Assembly (NCBI GenBank): GCA_017608295.1
Contig: JAFCGF010000058.1
Coordinates: 1-15,514 of the forward strand
Length of the DNA stretch: 15,514 bases
Origin: Candidatus Woesearchaeota archaeon
Lineage (GTDB): Archaea; Nanoarchaeota; Nanoarchaeia; Woesearchaeales; JAGVZT01
Direction: 5' to 3'
Part shown: in pieces, positions 6,147-13,127 of the stretch
Numbering within the stretch: position 1 is the first letter of the stretch
How the letters are laid out: the number at the start of each line of letters is the position of its first letter
Notes under the pieces: generated by a model
What the model was told of the DNA's origin: nothing
Seen by the model: the letters and a program-made list of their open reading frames with translations, nothing else
The model's database searches: none
Made by a program: the position numbers and the translations under genes

Positions 6147-6551
6147 CTACGGAACAACAATCTGAGGCGTGTTGTCGTGCGGACCCTGGTACGCCGCAAG
6201 GTGACGCCGCTCGCTCATCGGCATGTTCGGCGCGTAGTACACAACAAACACTGGCAATACCGCGTCGGAGCTATGCGCGTCCCACATTACTTCGTTATCA
6301 GGAATCAGGGAGCCGTCAGGGTACAGAAAGCCTATCAGGAAGTCCTTGTGCCGATGTGCCGATGCGAGTGTGTATAGGGTGTTCGTTATCCGCTGCCCGA
6401 TGCGAGTGCGGAGATAGAAGCCTACGCGGCCATCGTCCCTAGTGTGGACCGGGAGGAATCTGACTTGGTCTTTGCGCAGCCCGAGCCGACGGCGCAACAT
6501 AGAGAGCGTTGCGTCGTAGTCAGCGCTTCCGCCTTGCGGTTTCTGCTGCAT
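6147..6551 (-). CDS. Hypothetical 134-aa protein, lone minus-strand gene
   Basis: Family not recognised. The product is 134 aa from the ATG at 6551; a TTG at 6587 would add 12 residues. It looks globular: helix YDATLSMLRRRLGL, strands VRFLPVHT and VGFYLRTR, then FLIGFLYPDGSLIPDNEVMW and AVLPVFVVYYAPN. The competing + frames over this stretch are short or random in composition. It is the only gene on this strand. It converges with the gene on its left with zero gap and diverges from the RNA ligase. There is no Shine-Dalgarno, and a possible -10 (TACTAT) lies 7 bases before the ATG, so the mRNA may be leaderless. This arrangement suits an independently expressed cargo gene. Confidence 0.65.
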   Translation of the reverse strand: MQQKPQGGSADYDATLSMLRRRLGLRKDQVRFLPVHTRDDGRVGFYLRTRIGQRITNTLYTLASAHRHKDFLIGFLYPDGSLIPDNEVMWDAHSSDAVLPVFVVYYAPNMPMSERRHLAAYQGPHDNTPQIVVP

Positions 6552-6587
6552 GAGTGATATAGTACGACGTTGCGCGGGTGGGCGCAA
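6534..6587. promoter_or_regulatory. Possible overlapping divergent promoters
   Basis: On +, TTGCGG (6534-6539), an 18-bp spacer and TATAGT (6558-6563) would start transcription near 6570, 40 bases before the RNA ligase ATG. On minus, TTGCGC (6587-6582), 17 bp and TACTAT (6564-6559) would start transcription close to the ATG at 6551. The -10 boxes overlap almost fully, so the two promoters would compete. The -35 boxes are weak (3 of 6), so this rests mainly on the position between divergent genes. Confidence 0.35.
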
Positions 6588-6611
6588 GAGAAAATAAGGG
6601 AGGCGTTACCG

Positions 6612-7472
6612 ATGGGATATTTGCACATAGACAATCTCTACAAAAATCAGGACATACTCTTGTTCCGTGACTGTTACGCGATGGAGAAGATTCATGGCAC
6701 GTCGGCGCACGTCGCATATTCCCGCGCACGGAACGAGGTGCGGCTCCATGCTGGCGGGGAGAGTGGCGAGCGATTCGCGGCTCTGTTTGATGTCGACAAG
6801 CTGAAACAGATTTTCGACGAAGAGGTCGGGGCTGATGCGGTAATTGTCTACGGCGAAGCATACGGTGGCAAACAACAGGGCATGAGCAAGACCTATGGTG
6901 TCAACCTGAAATTCGTGGTGTTTGATGTGAAGATAGGAGATTGCTGGCTGTCCGTACCGAAGGCGGAGGACGTGTGTATCAAGCTGGGGCTGGAATTTGT
7001 CGCCTATGCCAAGGTGTCCACTGACATACCATCTCTGGATGCAGAGCGGGACAAGCTGTCCGTTCAGGCTGTCCGCAACGGTGTTGAGGGCGAACATATC
7101 AGGGAAGGCGTAGTGTTGCGCCCACTCATTGAAGTGGTTAAGAATAACGGGGCGAGATTGATTGCGAAGCACAAGCGGCAAGAGTTTCGTGAGCGCAAGA
7201 GCATCCCACAAATTGATCCCGCGAAGCGCGAGCTTATGGAGCAGGCCGGGGCAATAGCTGACGAGTGGGTGACCCCGATGCGGTTATCCCACGTTCTTGA
7301 CAAACTGGGCAACCCGTCCGAGATGAAAGATACGGGTGCTGTAATCGCGGCGATGGTCGAAGACGTGTGCCGCGAAGCTGACGGAATAATCGCGGACAAC
7401 AAGGCTGTGCGTAAAGCTATCGGCAGCGCGGCTGTGAGGCTGTATAAGGCCAAAATAATGAGCACAGGATAG
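6612..7472 (+). CDS. RNA ligase, Rnl2-like nucleotidyltransferase
   Basis: The 286-aa protein starts at ATG 6612 behind AAGGGAGG; an upstream in-frame TTG at 6570 lacks a site. It carries the ordered motifs of the covalent nucleotidyltransferase family. Motif I is EKIHGTS with Lys26 as the predicted AMP-accepting residue. Motif III is YGEAYGG (80-86), IIIa is FVVFDVKIG (101-109), IV is REGVVLRP (164-171) and V is LIAKHK (183-188). The KxHG(T/S) form is typical of RNA ligases such as T4 Rnl2. These enzymes seal 3'-OH/5'-PO4 nicks in RNA. A helical C-terminal domain (about 205-286) follows, as in Rnl2. In phages they repair RNA cut by host defences. No Pnkp-type kinase is visible in the window. 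Confidence 0.92.
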   Translation: MGYLHIDNLYKNQDILLFRDCYAMEKIHGTSAHVAYSRARNEVRLHAGGESGERFAALFDVDKLKQIFDEEVGADAVIVYGEAYGGKQQGMSKTYGVNLKFVVFDVKIGDCWLSVPKAEDVCIKLGLEFVAYAKVSTDIPSLDAERDKLSVQAVRNGVEGEHIREGVVLRPLIEVVKNNGARLIAKHKRQEFRERKSIPQIDPAKRELMEQAGAIADEWVTPMRLSHVLDKLGNPSEMKDTGAVIAAMVEDVCREADGIIADNKAVRKAIGSAAVRLYKAKIMSTG

Positions 7473-7487
7473 GCGGGAAGCAGTTAT

Positions 7488-9287
7488 ATGGCAACATACC
7501 AGATGCCGCTCAACGGAAAGTGGGTCAAGTTTTCGGACAAGATGCTCATTGCCGCGAACGAGTCCGGCGATAAGGCGCGGGCTGAGCAGGCCGAGGCTAT
7601 GTGGGAGCTGTACCAGCAATATGAGCGAAACCGGGTATCCTTCTTTCTGGCGCACGGCGGCGGACTTGATTTCGTAAACGATTACAAACACAGGCTGTGT
7701 ATCCTGTTAGCTGGCGAGCAAAACGGAAAGACGATGCACGGCTTAGCTTGGCTGATTCTCCGAACGATAGAATGCGATCCGTCATGGCCCTGCTTCGTCA
7801 AGCACGGATTGACGTGCCCTGAGTGGGAGGGGCCGAAACAGGTTGCGCTTGCGAGCTACGAAATGGTTTTGCACTGCCAGCGTAATCTGTGGCCGAAATT
7901 GTCCGAATTGTTGCCCACAGACGAGCTTCGGGAATACTCGCCGCATTGGCACCCAAAAGACTCACGCAAGGTGCAGAAGCAGCCGAATTGGGCTGCGCCT
8001 ATTATTCGACTGGCTGGCGGGAGCAGAATAGATTTCTTCGCATATAGGCAGCATCCAGAAGCGTTCGTATCCATGACATATCAGCGATGGCTCTTTGACG
8101 AACAGGTGCCAGAACACGCATTTGACGGAGCGCGCGCTCGCAATCTGACTGCCGAGGATTGGCAGATTGCTATATGCGCCACACCAAGCAAGGTGCTGGG
8201 CCGACCCGACACCGGGGCGAGTGGATGGGTGGCCCGCCTAGTGTCTGGCGTAAACACGAAGGCAGTAGACCATGCAGTTTACCATATACGCATGGACGAG
8301 GTGCCTGATGCTATTGTCAGCGCGAGGAACAAGGCCGAAAGATACCAGACCCTTATTGTCCTGCCGAAACAATTAGAGGATCAAAAGGCTATTCGTGCGG
8401 GCGAAAGCCGGTGGTCTGGCACATTTGAGCAGAGCGAAGGGATGGTCTACGATAACTGGGACATTAACCTGCACTGGATTGATCCCTTTGAGATCCCGAA
8501 ATGGTGGTCCCGTGGTCGCGCTGGAGATCCGGGCTATGTCGATCCGTATGCCTGTCTGTGGGGTGCCATCGCGCCGTGGGGTGATGTTGTCTTCTATCGG
8601 GAGTATTACAGGGCTGGCCTTGGATTATCTGCCAATGTAGGCAATATCATCGCAGCCAGCGGGAACGAGCGCGTGGCCTGCGGCACCCACGAATTTGACA
8701 GTGGCGCGACAGACCAGACATATAACGAAGAATTTACCAGCGAACACTATCAGTTTACCGTTATGGACGGCAAGACCTTTGAGCAGCCGAGCCGCGAAGC
8801 GGGCGTTACCCAGGGCGACTTGACGCAGATGTATGGCCTTGAGGACGCCGAACCAGCCAGCGGGCAGCATAACGCCAGTGCCGTACCGCTTGTGCGGGCA
8901 TGGTTTGAGCCAGTACCCGGCAGGCCCCATATTCTTGTCCGCATGGGGCTGGTTAAAGAAGTTCTTGACTACAAAGGCAACCCCATTACCGCCGCGCCCC
9001 GCGTCTACGTGGTCAATACGCTGCTCCGATTTCGCGGCGAAATGGAGGGCTACGTCAACAAAGAGGATAAGGACGAGCCGGTAGATAAGAACGACCACCT
9101 TATGACCGCCATGAAGTTCTTTTTCCTTGCCGACCCGCAGGCGCTTGGCCAGCCAGAGGACATGATCGAGTTCGCACGGCAACAACGCCCGCGCCCGATG
9201 GGCATACCAGACCACGTAGGGCCAGCCAAGGCCCGTCGACCCAAGAATCGGCGTAGCTTCTGCGTCGTACCCGGCCTCGACCTGTAG
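7488..9287 (+). CDS. terL: Terminase large subunit (TerL)
   Basis: The 599-aa protein is the packaging ATPase and nuclease. Walker A is GEQNGKT (76-82, Lys81). Walker B is WLFDE (201-205), with catalytic Glu205. The coupling motif is ICATPSK (229-235). The nuclease domain shows the RNase H-like pattern: acidic residues in GDPGYVDPYACLWGAI (about 346-361, Asp347 or Asp352), Glu372 in REYY, Asp404 in HEFDSGATD, and Asp536-His in NDHLMTAMKFF. It should dock on the portal, pump DNA and cut concatemers. It starts 15 bases after the ligase stop. Its TAG stop is followed in frame by 24 more sense codons ending in the same Asp-Leu-TAG. Confidence 0.97.
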   Translation: MATYQMPLNGKWVKFSDKMLIAANESGDKARAEQAEAMWELYQQYERNRVSFFLAHGGGLDFVNDYKHRLCILLAGEQNGKTMHGLAWLILRTIECDPSWPCFVKHGLTCPEWEGPKQVALASYEMVLHCQRNLWPKLSELLPTDELREYSPHWHPKDSRKVQKQPNWAAPIIRLAGGSRIDFFAYRQHPEAFVSMTYQRWLFDEQVPEHAFDGARARNLTAEDWQIAICATPSKVLGRPDTGASGWVARLVSGVNTKAVDHAVYHIRMDEVPDAIVSARNKAERYQTLIVLPKQLEDQKAIRAGESRWSGTFEQSEGMVYDNWDINLHWIDPFEIPKWWSRGRAGDPGYVDPYACLWGAIAPWGDVVFYREYYRAGLGLSANVGNIIAASGNERVACGTHEFDSGATDQTYNEEFTSEHYQFTVMDGKTFEQPSREAGVTQGDLTQMYGLEDAEPASGQHNASAVPLVRAWFEPVPGRPHILVRMGLVKEVLDYKGNPITAAPRVYVVNTLLRFRGEMEGYVNKEDKDEPVDKNDHLMTAMKFFFLADPQALGQPEDMIEFARQQRPRPMGIPDHVGPAKARRPKNRRSFCVVPGLDL

Positions 9288-9469
9288 GGCGCCACCCCTA
9301 AAGTGTTGTCCATGAACAGCTTAGGGCCGATGGGCGGGCGCTTGGGCGCCACCGACCTGTAGCCCAATCCGGCCACCTGAAAATAAACCGCACTTTTTCC
9401 TTGCAAACCACCACAAGATGTGGCAATGTTCCAGAAACTTAGCACATCTTGTGGTATGAGGTCTCACTT
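9288..9469. other. Non-coding gap after terL
   Basis: This 182-base gap separates terL from the next short ORF. GACCTGTAG and GGGCGCCACC each occur twice, in swapped order (9279-9296 and 9344-9362). TTGGGC (9342-9347) and GCCCAA (9362-9367) form a 6-bp dyad without a T-run. The right end carries the paired CCACA/TGTGG element. No intrinsic terminator is evident. Confidence 0.5.
9411..9454. promoter_or_regulatory. Paired inverted-repeat element, copy 1 (operator or RNA site)
   Basis: CCACAAGATGTGG (9411-9423) and GCACATCTTGTGG (9442-9454) lie with centres 31 bp apart. Each is a short dyad of the form CCACA-N3-TGTGG, the right one with one outer mismatch. They are also inverted copies of each other over 13 bases. 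The same arrangement with the same spacing occurs at 13128-13171, and the right-hand 15-mer AGCACATCTTGTGGT is identical in both. The element sits 15 bases before the ATG at 9470. No T-run follows, so termination is unlikely. Cooperative binding of a dimer about three helical turns apart, or a stem cut by RNase III, would fit. Confidence 0.6.
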
Positions 9470-9616
9470 ATGGGCGAAACTGGTCAGGTTGTCGTTATTG
9501 ACTCTTGCGACTTTGGTCGTGAACTCATCGAAAAGGCTGATTGGGTGCCCTCGGAGCTGTACGAGAAGCTGGCCGAGATTAGGGCATGGCAGCGCGCTGC
9601 AATCGTTGTTGCATAA
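9470..9616 (+). CDS. Hypothetical 48-aa protein
   Basis: Family not recognised. The acidic 48-aa product begins MGETGQVVVIDSCDFGREL and continues as a helix (VPSELYEKLAEIRAWQRAA). The composition is protein-like and would suit a small two-helix accessory protein. A GAGG lies 8 bases before the ATG, which is a modest ribosome site. It follows directly after the paired inverted-repeat element and is probably the first gene of the transcript that leads into groES and portal. It ends 9 bases before the next possible start in the same frame. Confidence 0.5.
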   Translation: MGETGQVVVIDSCDFGRELIEKADWVPSELYEKLAEIRAWQRAAIVVA

Positions 9617-9625
9617 CATATTCAT

Positions 9626-9790
9626 ATGATAATCAAGCTCAGACAGTTTATCGAGGATTTCGGGCGGGATGCCGTTGTGGTCAGCTCTGGCGACGAAGAA
9701 GCATGCGCTGTAGTTTTTGGGCACTGGATCTGGAGAAGTCCAAAGACACCTGTAGCTGGCACGAAGTCATTGCCAAGGGTGCGGACGTAG
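9626..9790 (+). CDS. Short ORF, possible 5' part of a frameshifted gene
   Basis: The ORF encodes 54 aa beginning MIIKLRQFIEDFGRDAVVV. It looks protein-like up to about residue 31 (EEACAVVF) and then turns into a Pro/Lys/Arg string before a TAG. At that point the -1 frame (read from about 9715) becomes protein-like (WALDLEKSKDTCSWHEV) and stays open to the end of the GroES gene. The switch lies at a run of five T (9714-9718). One extra T, or a -1 shift there, would join the two. No Shine-Dalgarno precedes the ATG. It may be real as a short protein, be the start of a longer split gene, or reflect an assembly error. Confidence 0.38.
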   Translation: MIIKLRQFIEDFGRDAVVVSSGDEEACAVVFGHWIWRSPKTPVAGTKSLPRVRT

Positions 9791-9999
9791 GGCAACGGCG
9801 CACCGATACCAAGGGCCAGATGCAGCTAAAGCGACTCAATCACAGGTGGCCCCTCGACGGCGTTGAGCGCGGAGATGTCATATTGGCTCCGAAACACAAT
9901 CAGTGGGGGTGCGCACATTCGGCATACAGTGCCGACGAGTTCTTTATGGACGAAGAGATATTGATTGCGAAAAGGATAAAACAGAAAGGAAAGCAGGGA
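9703..9999 (+). other. Open frame fused in frame to GroES; possible extra domain
   Basis: This stretch encodes 99 codons from an ATG at 9703 and continues without a stop into GroES. The other + frames contain stops here. Its content looks coding: CSWHEVIAKGADVGQRRTD, then LKRLNHRWPLDGVERGDVIL, and a helix DEEILIAKRIKQKGKQG just before the GroES Met. I do not recognise the domain. Upstream of 9715 the frame looks random, so its natural start is probably in the 9626 frame by frameshift, or at 9703 with a weak GAAGAAG site. It could yield a 196-aa fusion, with GroES alone made by internal initiation at 10000. Confidence 0.45.
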
Positions 10000-10293
10000 A
10001 TGACAATCAAGCCATTAGGAGACCGGATATTGGTGGACGTAGACTGGGTGTCGGGTGAAGAGACAATGAATGACGGAATCGTCATCCCGTCGTCGTCCCG
10101 CGAAAAGCCGCGAGAGGGCGTCGTTGCCGCGCTGGGCACTGGCAAACTCAATGAAGATGGCAGTCCCGCTCCATTCCGCGTAAAAGTAGGGGACCGCGTA
10201 ATCTTACCCAAGTATGGATGCGTTGAAGTCGTGCTTGAGGACAAAACCCATTACATCATACGCGAAGATGAACTGTTAGGGATTTCGAGCTGA
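10000..10293 (+). CDS. groES: GroES-like co-chaperonin
   Basis: The protein is 97 aa from ATG 10000 (GGAAAGCAGGGA upstream), the same length as E. coli GroES. Family landmarks appear in order: MTIKPLGDRILV (1-12), a mobile loop near residues 18-33 with the GroEL-binding tripeptide Ile-Val-Ile in NDGIVIPSSS, then REGVVAALGTGK (37-48), the roof loop LNEDGSPAP, KVGDRVILPKYG, and IIREDELLGI near the end. GroES caps GroEL so that clients fold inside. Phage versions such as T4 gp31 serve capsid protein folding. Its place between terL and portal fits late expression with head genes. The same frame is open upstream, so a longer fusion is possible. No groEL is visible. Confidence 0.9.
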   Translation: MTIKPLGDRILVDVDWVSGEETMNDGIVIPSSSREKPREGVVAALGTGKLNEDGSPAPFRVKVGDRVILPKYGCVEVVLEDKTHYIIREDELLGISS

Positions 10294-10309
10294 TAACGGA
10301 GAAAGACTG

Positions 10310-12565
10310 ATGCCTACCCCGTCCGACGCCGCGCCGCCGACACCCAGAGACCCGGCATCCACCGAAATGCCCGAAGCCAAAGCCTTCCCGAAGCCCAAAA
10401 AGCGGAGCGACACCCTCGAAGTACCGAATTTTGCGGGTAACGAGAAGACGCTCAAGGCCGCTATCCCTATCATCAGGGCGTATTTTCAGAAGTTCCAGAA
10501 CCAGTCGGCCCGCGACGAGTTTGAGACCCGCATGAATGACGCGGACCAGATGATGCGCATGGCACCGGACCAGACCAAGGATGCCGCCAACCTCACCGCC
10601 GATATTGATACCCGGCCCGGCGCATTCTTCAAGACCATCACCATGATAACCGCGAATCAGAACGATATTCTGTACGCCAAGGACGATATCCCGATTAAGT
10701 ACACGCCGGAGCTGTATCTTGACGAGGCCGACCAACTAATCGCAGAGCAGAACGCATGGAGCCAGAACCGCGCCCTTGAATACTCGTTCACCATAGACAA
10801 CAGGCGAGAGAAGCTCAAGGAGGCCACAGGGCGGGGGAATAAGTACGCCAATCTGCTGTGCTCAATGGAGGTTCGGACCGTCAAGTCAACGCGCAAAGAG
10901 CGTGTTCCCGCCGCATATCTTGACGATGCGGATAAGAGCCAGCCGCACACGCCGACCGAATGGAAGCGGGAAACGGTTACCACCGAAGTGACTTATCCCA
11001 CATTCAAGGCGTACCAGATGGAGGATTGCTGGTTTGACGCCATGATAGACGACGTAAACCAGCAGCAGTGTATTATCGTCCGGTCCTATCCTACGCTGGG
11101 CGATGCCGCCATATTGCAGGGGCAGGGCGAGTATATCAACGTCGAGAATTTTGGCAAGGATCAGTATTACCAGAGCGAATCGCCGTCCGATGTCAGATCC
11201 GAGCGGCAAACCAACGCTGGCGAGGATGATGACACTGGCGAGGCCACCGGGAATCTCGACCGTTACGACGTATGGTTGAAAGCGCCCATCGACGCTGACG
11301 GGAAGTGGGACCCGAAGGGCACATTGCCCGAGTGGCACTGGTTCACCATATTCGGGAATCTCGAAAACAACAGCCTTGTATGCACCCGAATCAACCCGAA
11401 CCCCTACGACGACGACGAACATCCAACCCCTTATTACCTCGCGCACATCATGCCGGACGACAAGGGCGCATTCCACATGGGCTGGGACAGCGTCATTGCG
11501 CCGCTCTATCAGGAGATGAAAACCACTACCGACCAGTGGTTCTATAACAAGAACCTGATTAACGCCGCCCCTTGGCTGATAGAAGAGGGCGCGATTATCA
11601 GCAGCAATCTCGACTTTGACCCGCGCAAACCTATCTATATGCGGCGCGGCAAAATGGACAGGGCTAAGCGACTTGAGATCAAGAGCAACACCGGGGATAT
11701 GCTCGAATTCCTGCGATGGCTCGGCCAGCAACTCATGGAGCGCACCTTCACCACCAAGCCTTTTCAGGGTGTCGAGATGGGGTCTCGTACCAGCGCCTCG
11801 GAGTTTAGCACCGCATTCGATCAGGGCATAAAAGTCTTTCTTGAGTTGACCCGGTATTTCGCCAATCCGCTCCTGACATGGATGGCCAAGAAGGATGCAA
11901 GGCTCTTCCGGCAATTCGCGCCACCTAAGCAGCAGATCGTCATAATGAACAATAACGAAGTGGCCGTGATCCGGCCCGGCCTACTGTATGGCCCGGTCAA
12001 CGTCAAAGTCGAGGCCATCGACGACTTCGAGGATGACACCATACGTCGGCTGGAACAGGACAAACTACTGCAACTCAGTCTCCCCGTTCTCGAACCTGAG
12101 ACACAGCGCAAGGTTATAGCCAGCGTCTACCGTAGCCGGAACGTGCTGCCCACCGAGGAGCTGAACGAAGCGTTTGGCGTCAAGCAGGATACGGACGCCA
12201 AGAACAGGGCGGAGAGCGAAAATCTTGCCATGATTAACGATTTGCGGCCCGCAACGCCCAAACCCGGCGAGAATCATCCCGTCCACCTACGCATACACAA
12301 GAACCGGCGCGCTTGGTACGAAGAGACAGAACCTAACGCCGATCCCGAAACCTTCCGGCTATTCGACGCGCATATAGCTGCGACAGAGCGGCTTATGGCA
12401 GAAGAGCAGGCCGCAGCCGCGCCGCAGACGGGACCGCCAGGGATGGGCGGGCAGGCGCAGCAACAGCCAGAGCCTACCGGCTTGCCGAGTGCGGAAGCAC
12501 CTGTGACCACGCCGGGTGACGTTGCGCAGAACTTGCTTGGCGCAGAAATGGGAGGTATGGCATGA
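10310..12565 (+). CDS. Portal protein
   Basis: The 751-aa protein should form the dodecameric portal ring at one capsid vertex, where terminase docks and DNA passes. Length, position after terL, and sequence support this. The N-terminus is Pro-rich (1-35). A long middle carries portal-like stretches NKNLINAAPWLIEEGAI and MRRGKMDRAKRLEIKSNTGD. FTTKPFQGVEMGSRTSASEF and AFDQGIKVFLELTRYFANPL give the stem/wing region typical of large portal proteins. A helical C-terminal part contains ENHPVHLRIHKNRRAWYEE, followed by a Gln/Pro/Gly-rich tail. It resembles the large portals of podovirus-like and some myovirus-like phages more than lambda gpB. GGAGAAAG precedes the ATG, and the end overlaps the next start (ATGA). 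Confidence 0.92.
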   Translation: MPTPSDAAPPTPRDPASTEMPEAKAFPKPKKRSDTLEVPNFAGNEKTLKAAIPIIRAYFQKFQNQSARDEFETRMNDADQMMRMAPDQTKDAANLTADIDTRPGAFFKTITMITANQNDILYAKDDIPIKYTPELYLDEADQLIAEQNAWSQNRALEYSFTIDNRREKLKEATGRGNKYANLLCSMEVRTVKSTRKERVPAAYLDDADKSQPHTPTEWKRETVTTEVTYPTFKAYQMEDCWFDAMIDDVNQQQCIIVRSYPTLGDAAILQGQGEYINVENFGKDQYYQSESPSDVRSERQTNAGEDDDTGEATGNLDRYDVWLKAPIDADGKWDPKGTLPEWHWFTIFGNLENNSLVCTRINPNPYDDDEHPTPYYLAHIMPDDKGAFHMGWDSVIAPLYQEMKTTTDQWFYNKNLINAAPWLIEEGAIISSNLDFDPRKPIYMRRGKMDRAKRLEIKSNTGDMLEFLRWLGQQLMERTFTTKPFQGVEMGSRTSASEFSTAFDQGIKVFLELTRYFANPLLTWMAKKDARLFRQFAPPKQQIVIMNNNEVAVIRPGLLYGPVNVKVEAIDDFEDDTIRRLEQDKLLQLSLPVLEPETQRKVIASVYRSRNVLPTEELNEAFGVKQDTDAKNRAESENLAMINDLRPATPKPGENHPVHLRIHKNRRAWYEETEPNADPETFRLFDAHIAATERLMAEEQAAAAPQTGPPGMGGQAQQQPEPTGLPSAEAPVTTPGDVAQNLLGAEMGGMA

Positions 12566-12924
12566 GAGGCTTGATAGATGTATCACAGGGCGGTGGCCCG
12601 GCGCAGTACGTGGACGGTGAGTTAACGGGCATTATTCCGTGCTTTGAGACTCGTAAACCATTCGACATGAACCAGATAAACGCCTTGCGCGAGATGTTTA
12701 AGAGCCCCGGCTGGCTCGTGATGCTGAAGCTCGTAGCGGCAGAACAGGCCGCGCTCGGGCAGTGTTCATTGCACTACGACTGTGACGAAACGCCGCACAA
12801 GCGGTTTCAGGGTGAGGGCCACACGCTTGACAACATGGCATCACTGGCGCAAGAGGTTGAGCGGACATTTGACAGTATGTGCGAGCTGCACAAGCAAACA
12901 GAAGAGGCAAAGAAAGATGGATAA
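12562..12924 (+). CDS. Hypothetical head-module protein
   Basis: Family not named. The 120-aa protein directly follows the portal with an ATGA overlap and GGGAGG upstream. After a loop-rich start (RGLIDVSQGGGPAQYVDGEL), it is mostly helical: NQINALREMFKSPGWLVMLK at about residues 37-56, then a Cys-containing part (Cys68, Cys74) and a second helix with LAQEVERTFDSMCELHKQTE. Small helical proteins between portal and scaffold are common in phage head operons and are usually of unknown function. It may assist portal or scaffold assembly, but that is inferred from position only. Confidence 0.84.
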   Translation: MRGLIDVSQGGGPAQYVDGELTGIIPCFETRKPFDMNQINALREMFKSPGWLVMLKLVAAEQAALGQCSLHYDCDETPHKRFQGEGHTLDNMASLAQEVERTFDSMCELHKQTEEAKKDG

Positions 12925-13120
12925 GCTGACCGCGACAGTGGAGAAGGCGATTCGGGACGGGCTGGTAGATCCCAAGGAAGAGCATACCTTTTGGGGCGAG
13001 CCCGAGGATGAGCGCGAGATGGCCGAAGACGGCATGAATTTCGTTAAGCGCAAGGACGGCAGCACGATAGACGTGGGTGAGCTACGGCTATGCAGCAAAA
13101 AGTTTGAAAAAAAGAGTTGA
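12917..13120 (+). CDS. Hypothetical 67-aa head-module protein
   Basis: Family not recognised. The small charged protein has 67 aa, with an N-terminal helix (DKLTATVEKAIRDGLVD), an acidic middle (EEHTFWGEPEDEREMAEDGM) and a basic tail (KKFEKKS). I chose the ATG at 12917, which overlaps the previous gene by 8 bases and has GAAAG upstream. The longer frame from 12782 lies wholly inside the previous gene. The gene ends just before the second paired inverted-repeat element. It may be a head-completion or regulatory miniprotein, but there is no motif to support either. Confidence 0.74.
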   Translation: MDKLTATVEKAIRDGLVDPKEEHTFWGEPEDEREMAEDGMNFVKRKDGSTIDVGELRLCSKKFEKKS

Positions 13121-13127
13121 CCAGATA

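Noticed and set aside
6606..7211. 201-aa minus-strand frame
   Set aside because: Antisense to the RNA ligase, whose catalytic motifs all fall on the + strand.
8625..9215. 196-aa minus-strand frame
   Set aside because: Antisense to the terminase nuclease domain; a shadow frame.
6612..9287. Ligase-terminase fusion by amber readthrough
   Set aside because: The ligase TAG and the terminase ATG are in the same frame with five codons between, but the terminase has its own start and the two functions are unrelated, so the shared frame is most likely chance (one in three).
9410..9455. 13-bp inverted repeat as an intrinsic terminator after terL
   Set aside because: The arms could pair across a ~20-base loop, but no T-run follows, and the same holds for the copy at 13127-13172. 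An operator or processing site fits better.
10886..11914. Long 342-aa minus-strand reading frame
   Set aside because: It lies wholly antisense to the portal gene. The portal reading is strongly protein-like, and the antisense frame has no ribosome site and a repetitive hydrophobic make-up typical of a shadow.
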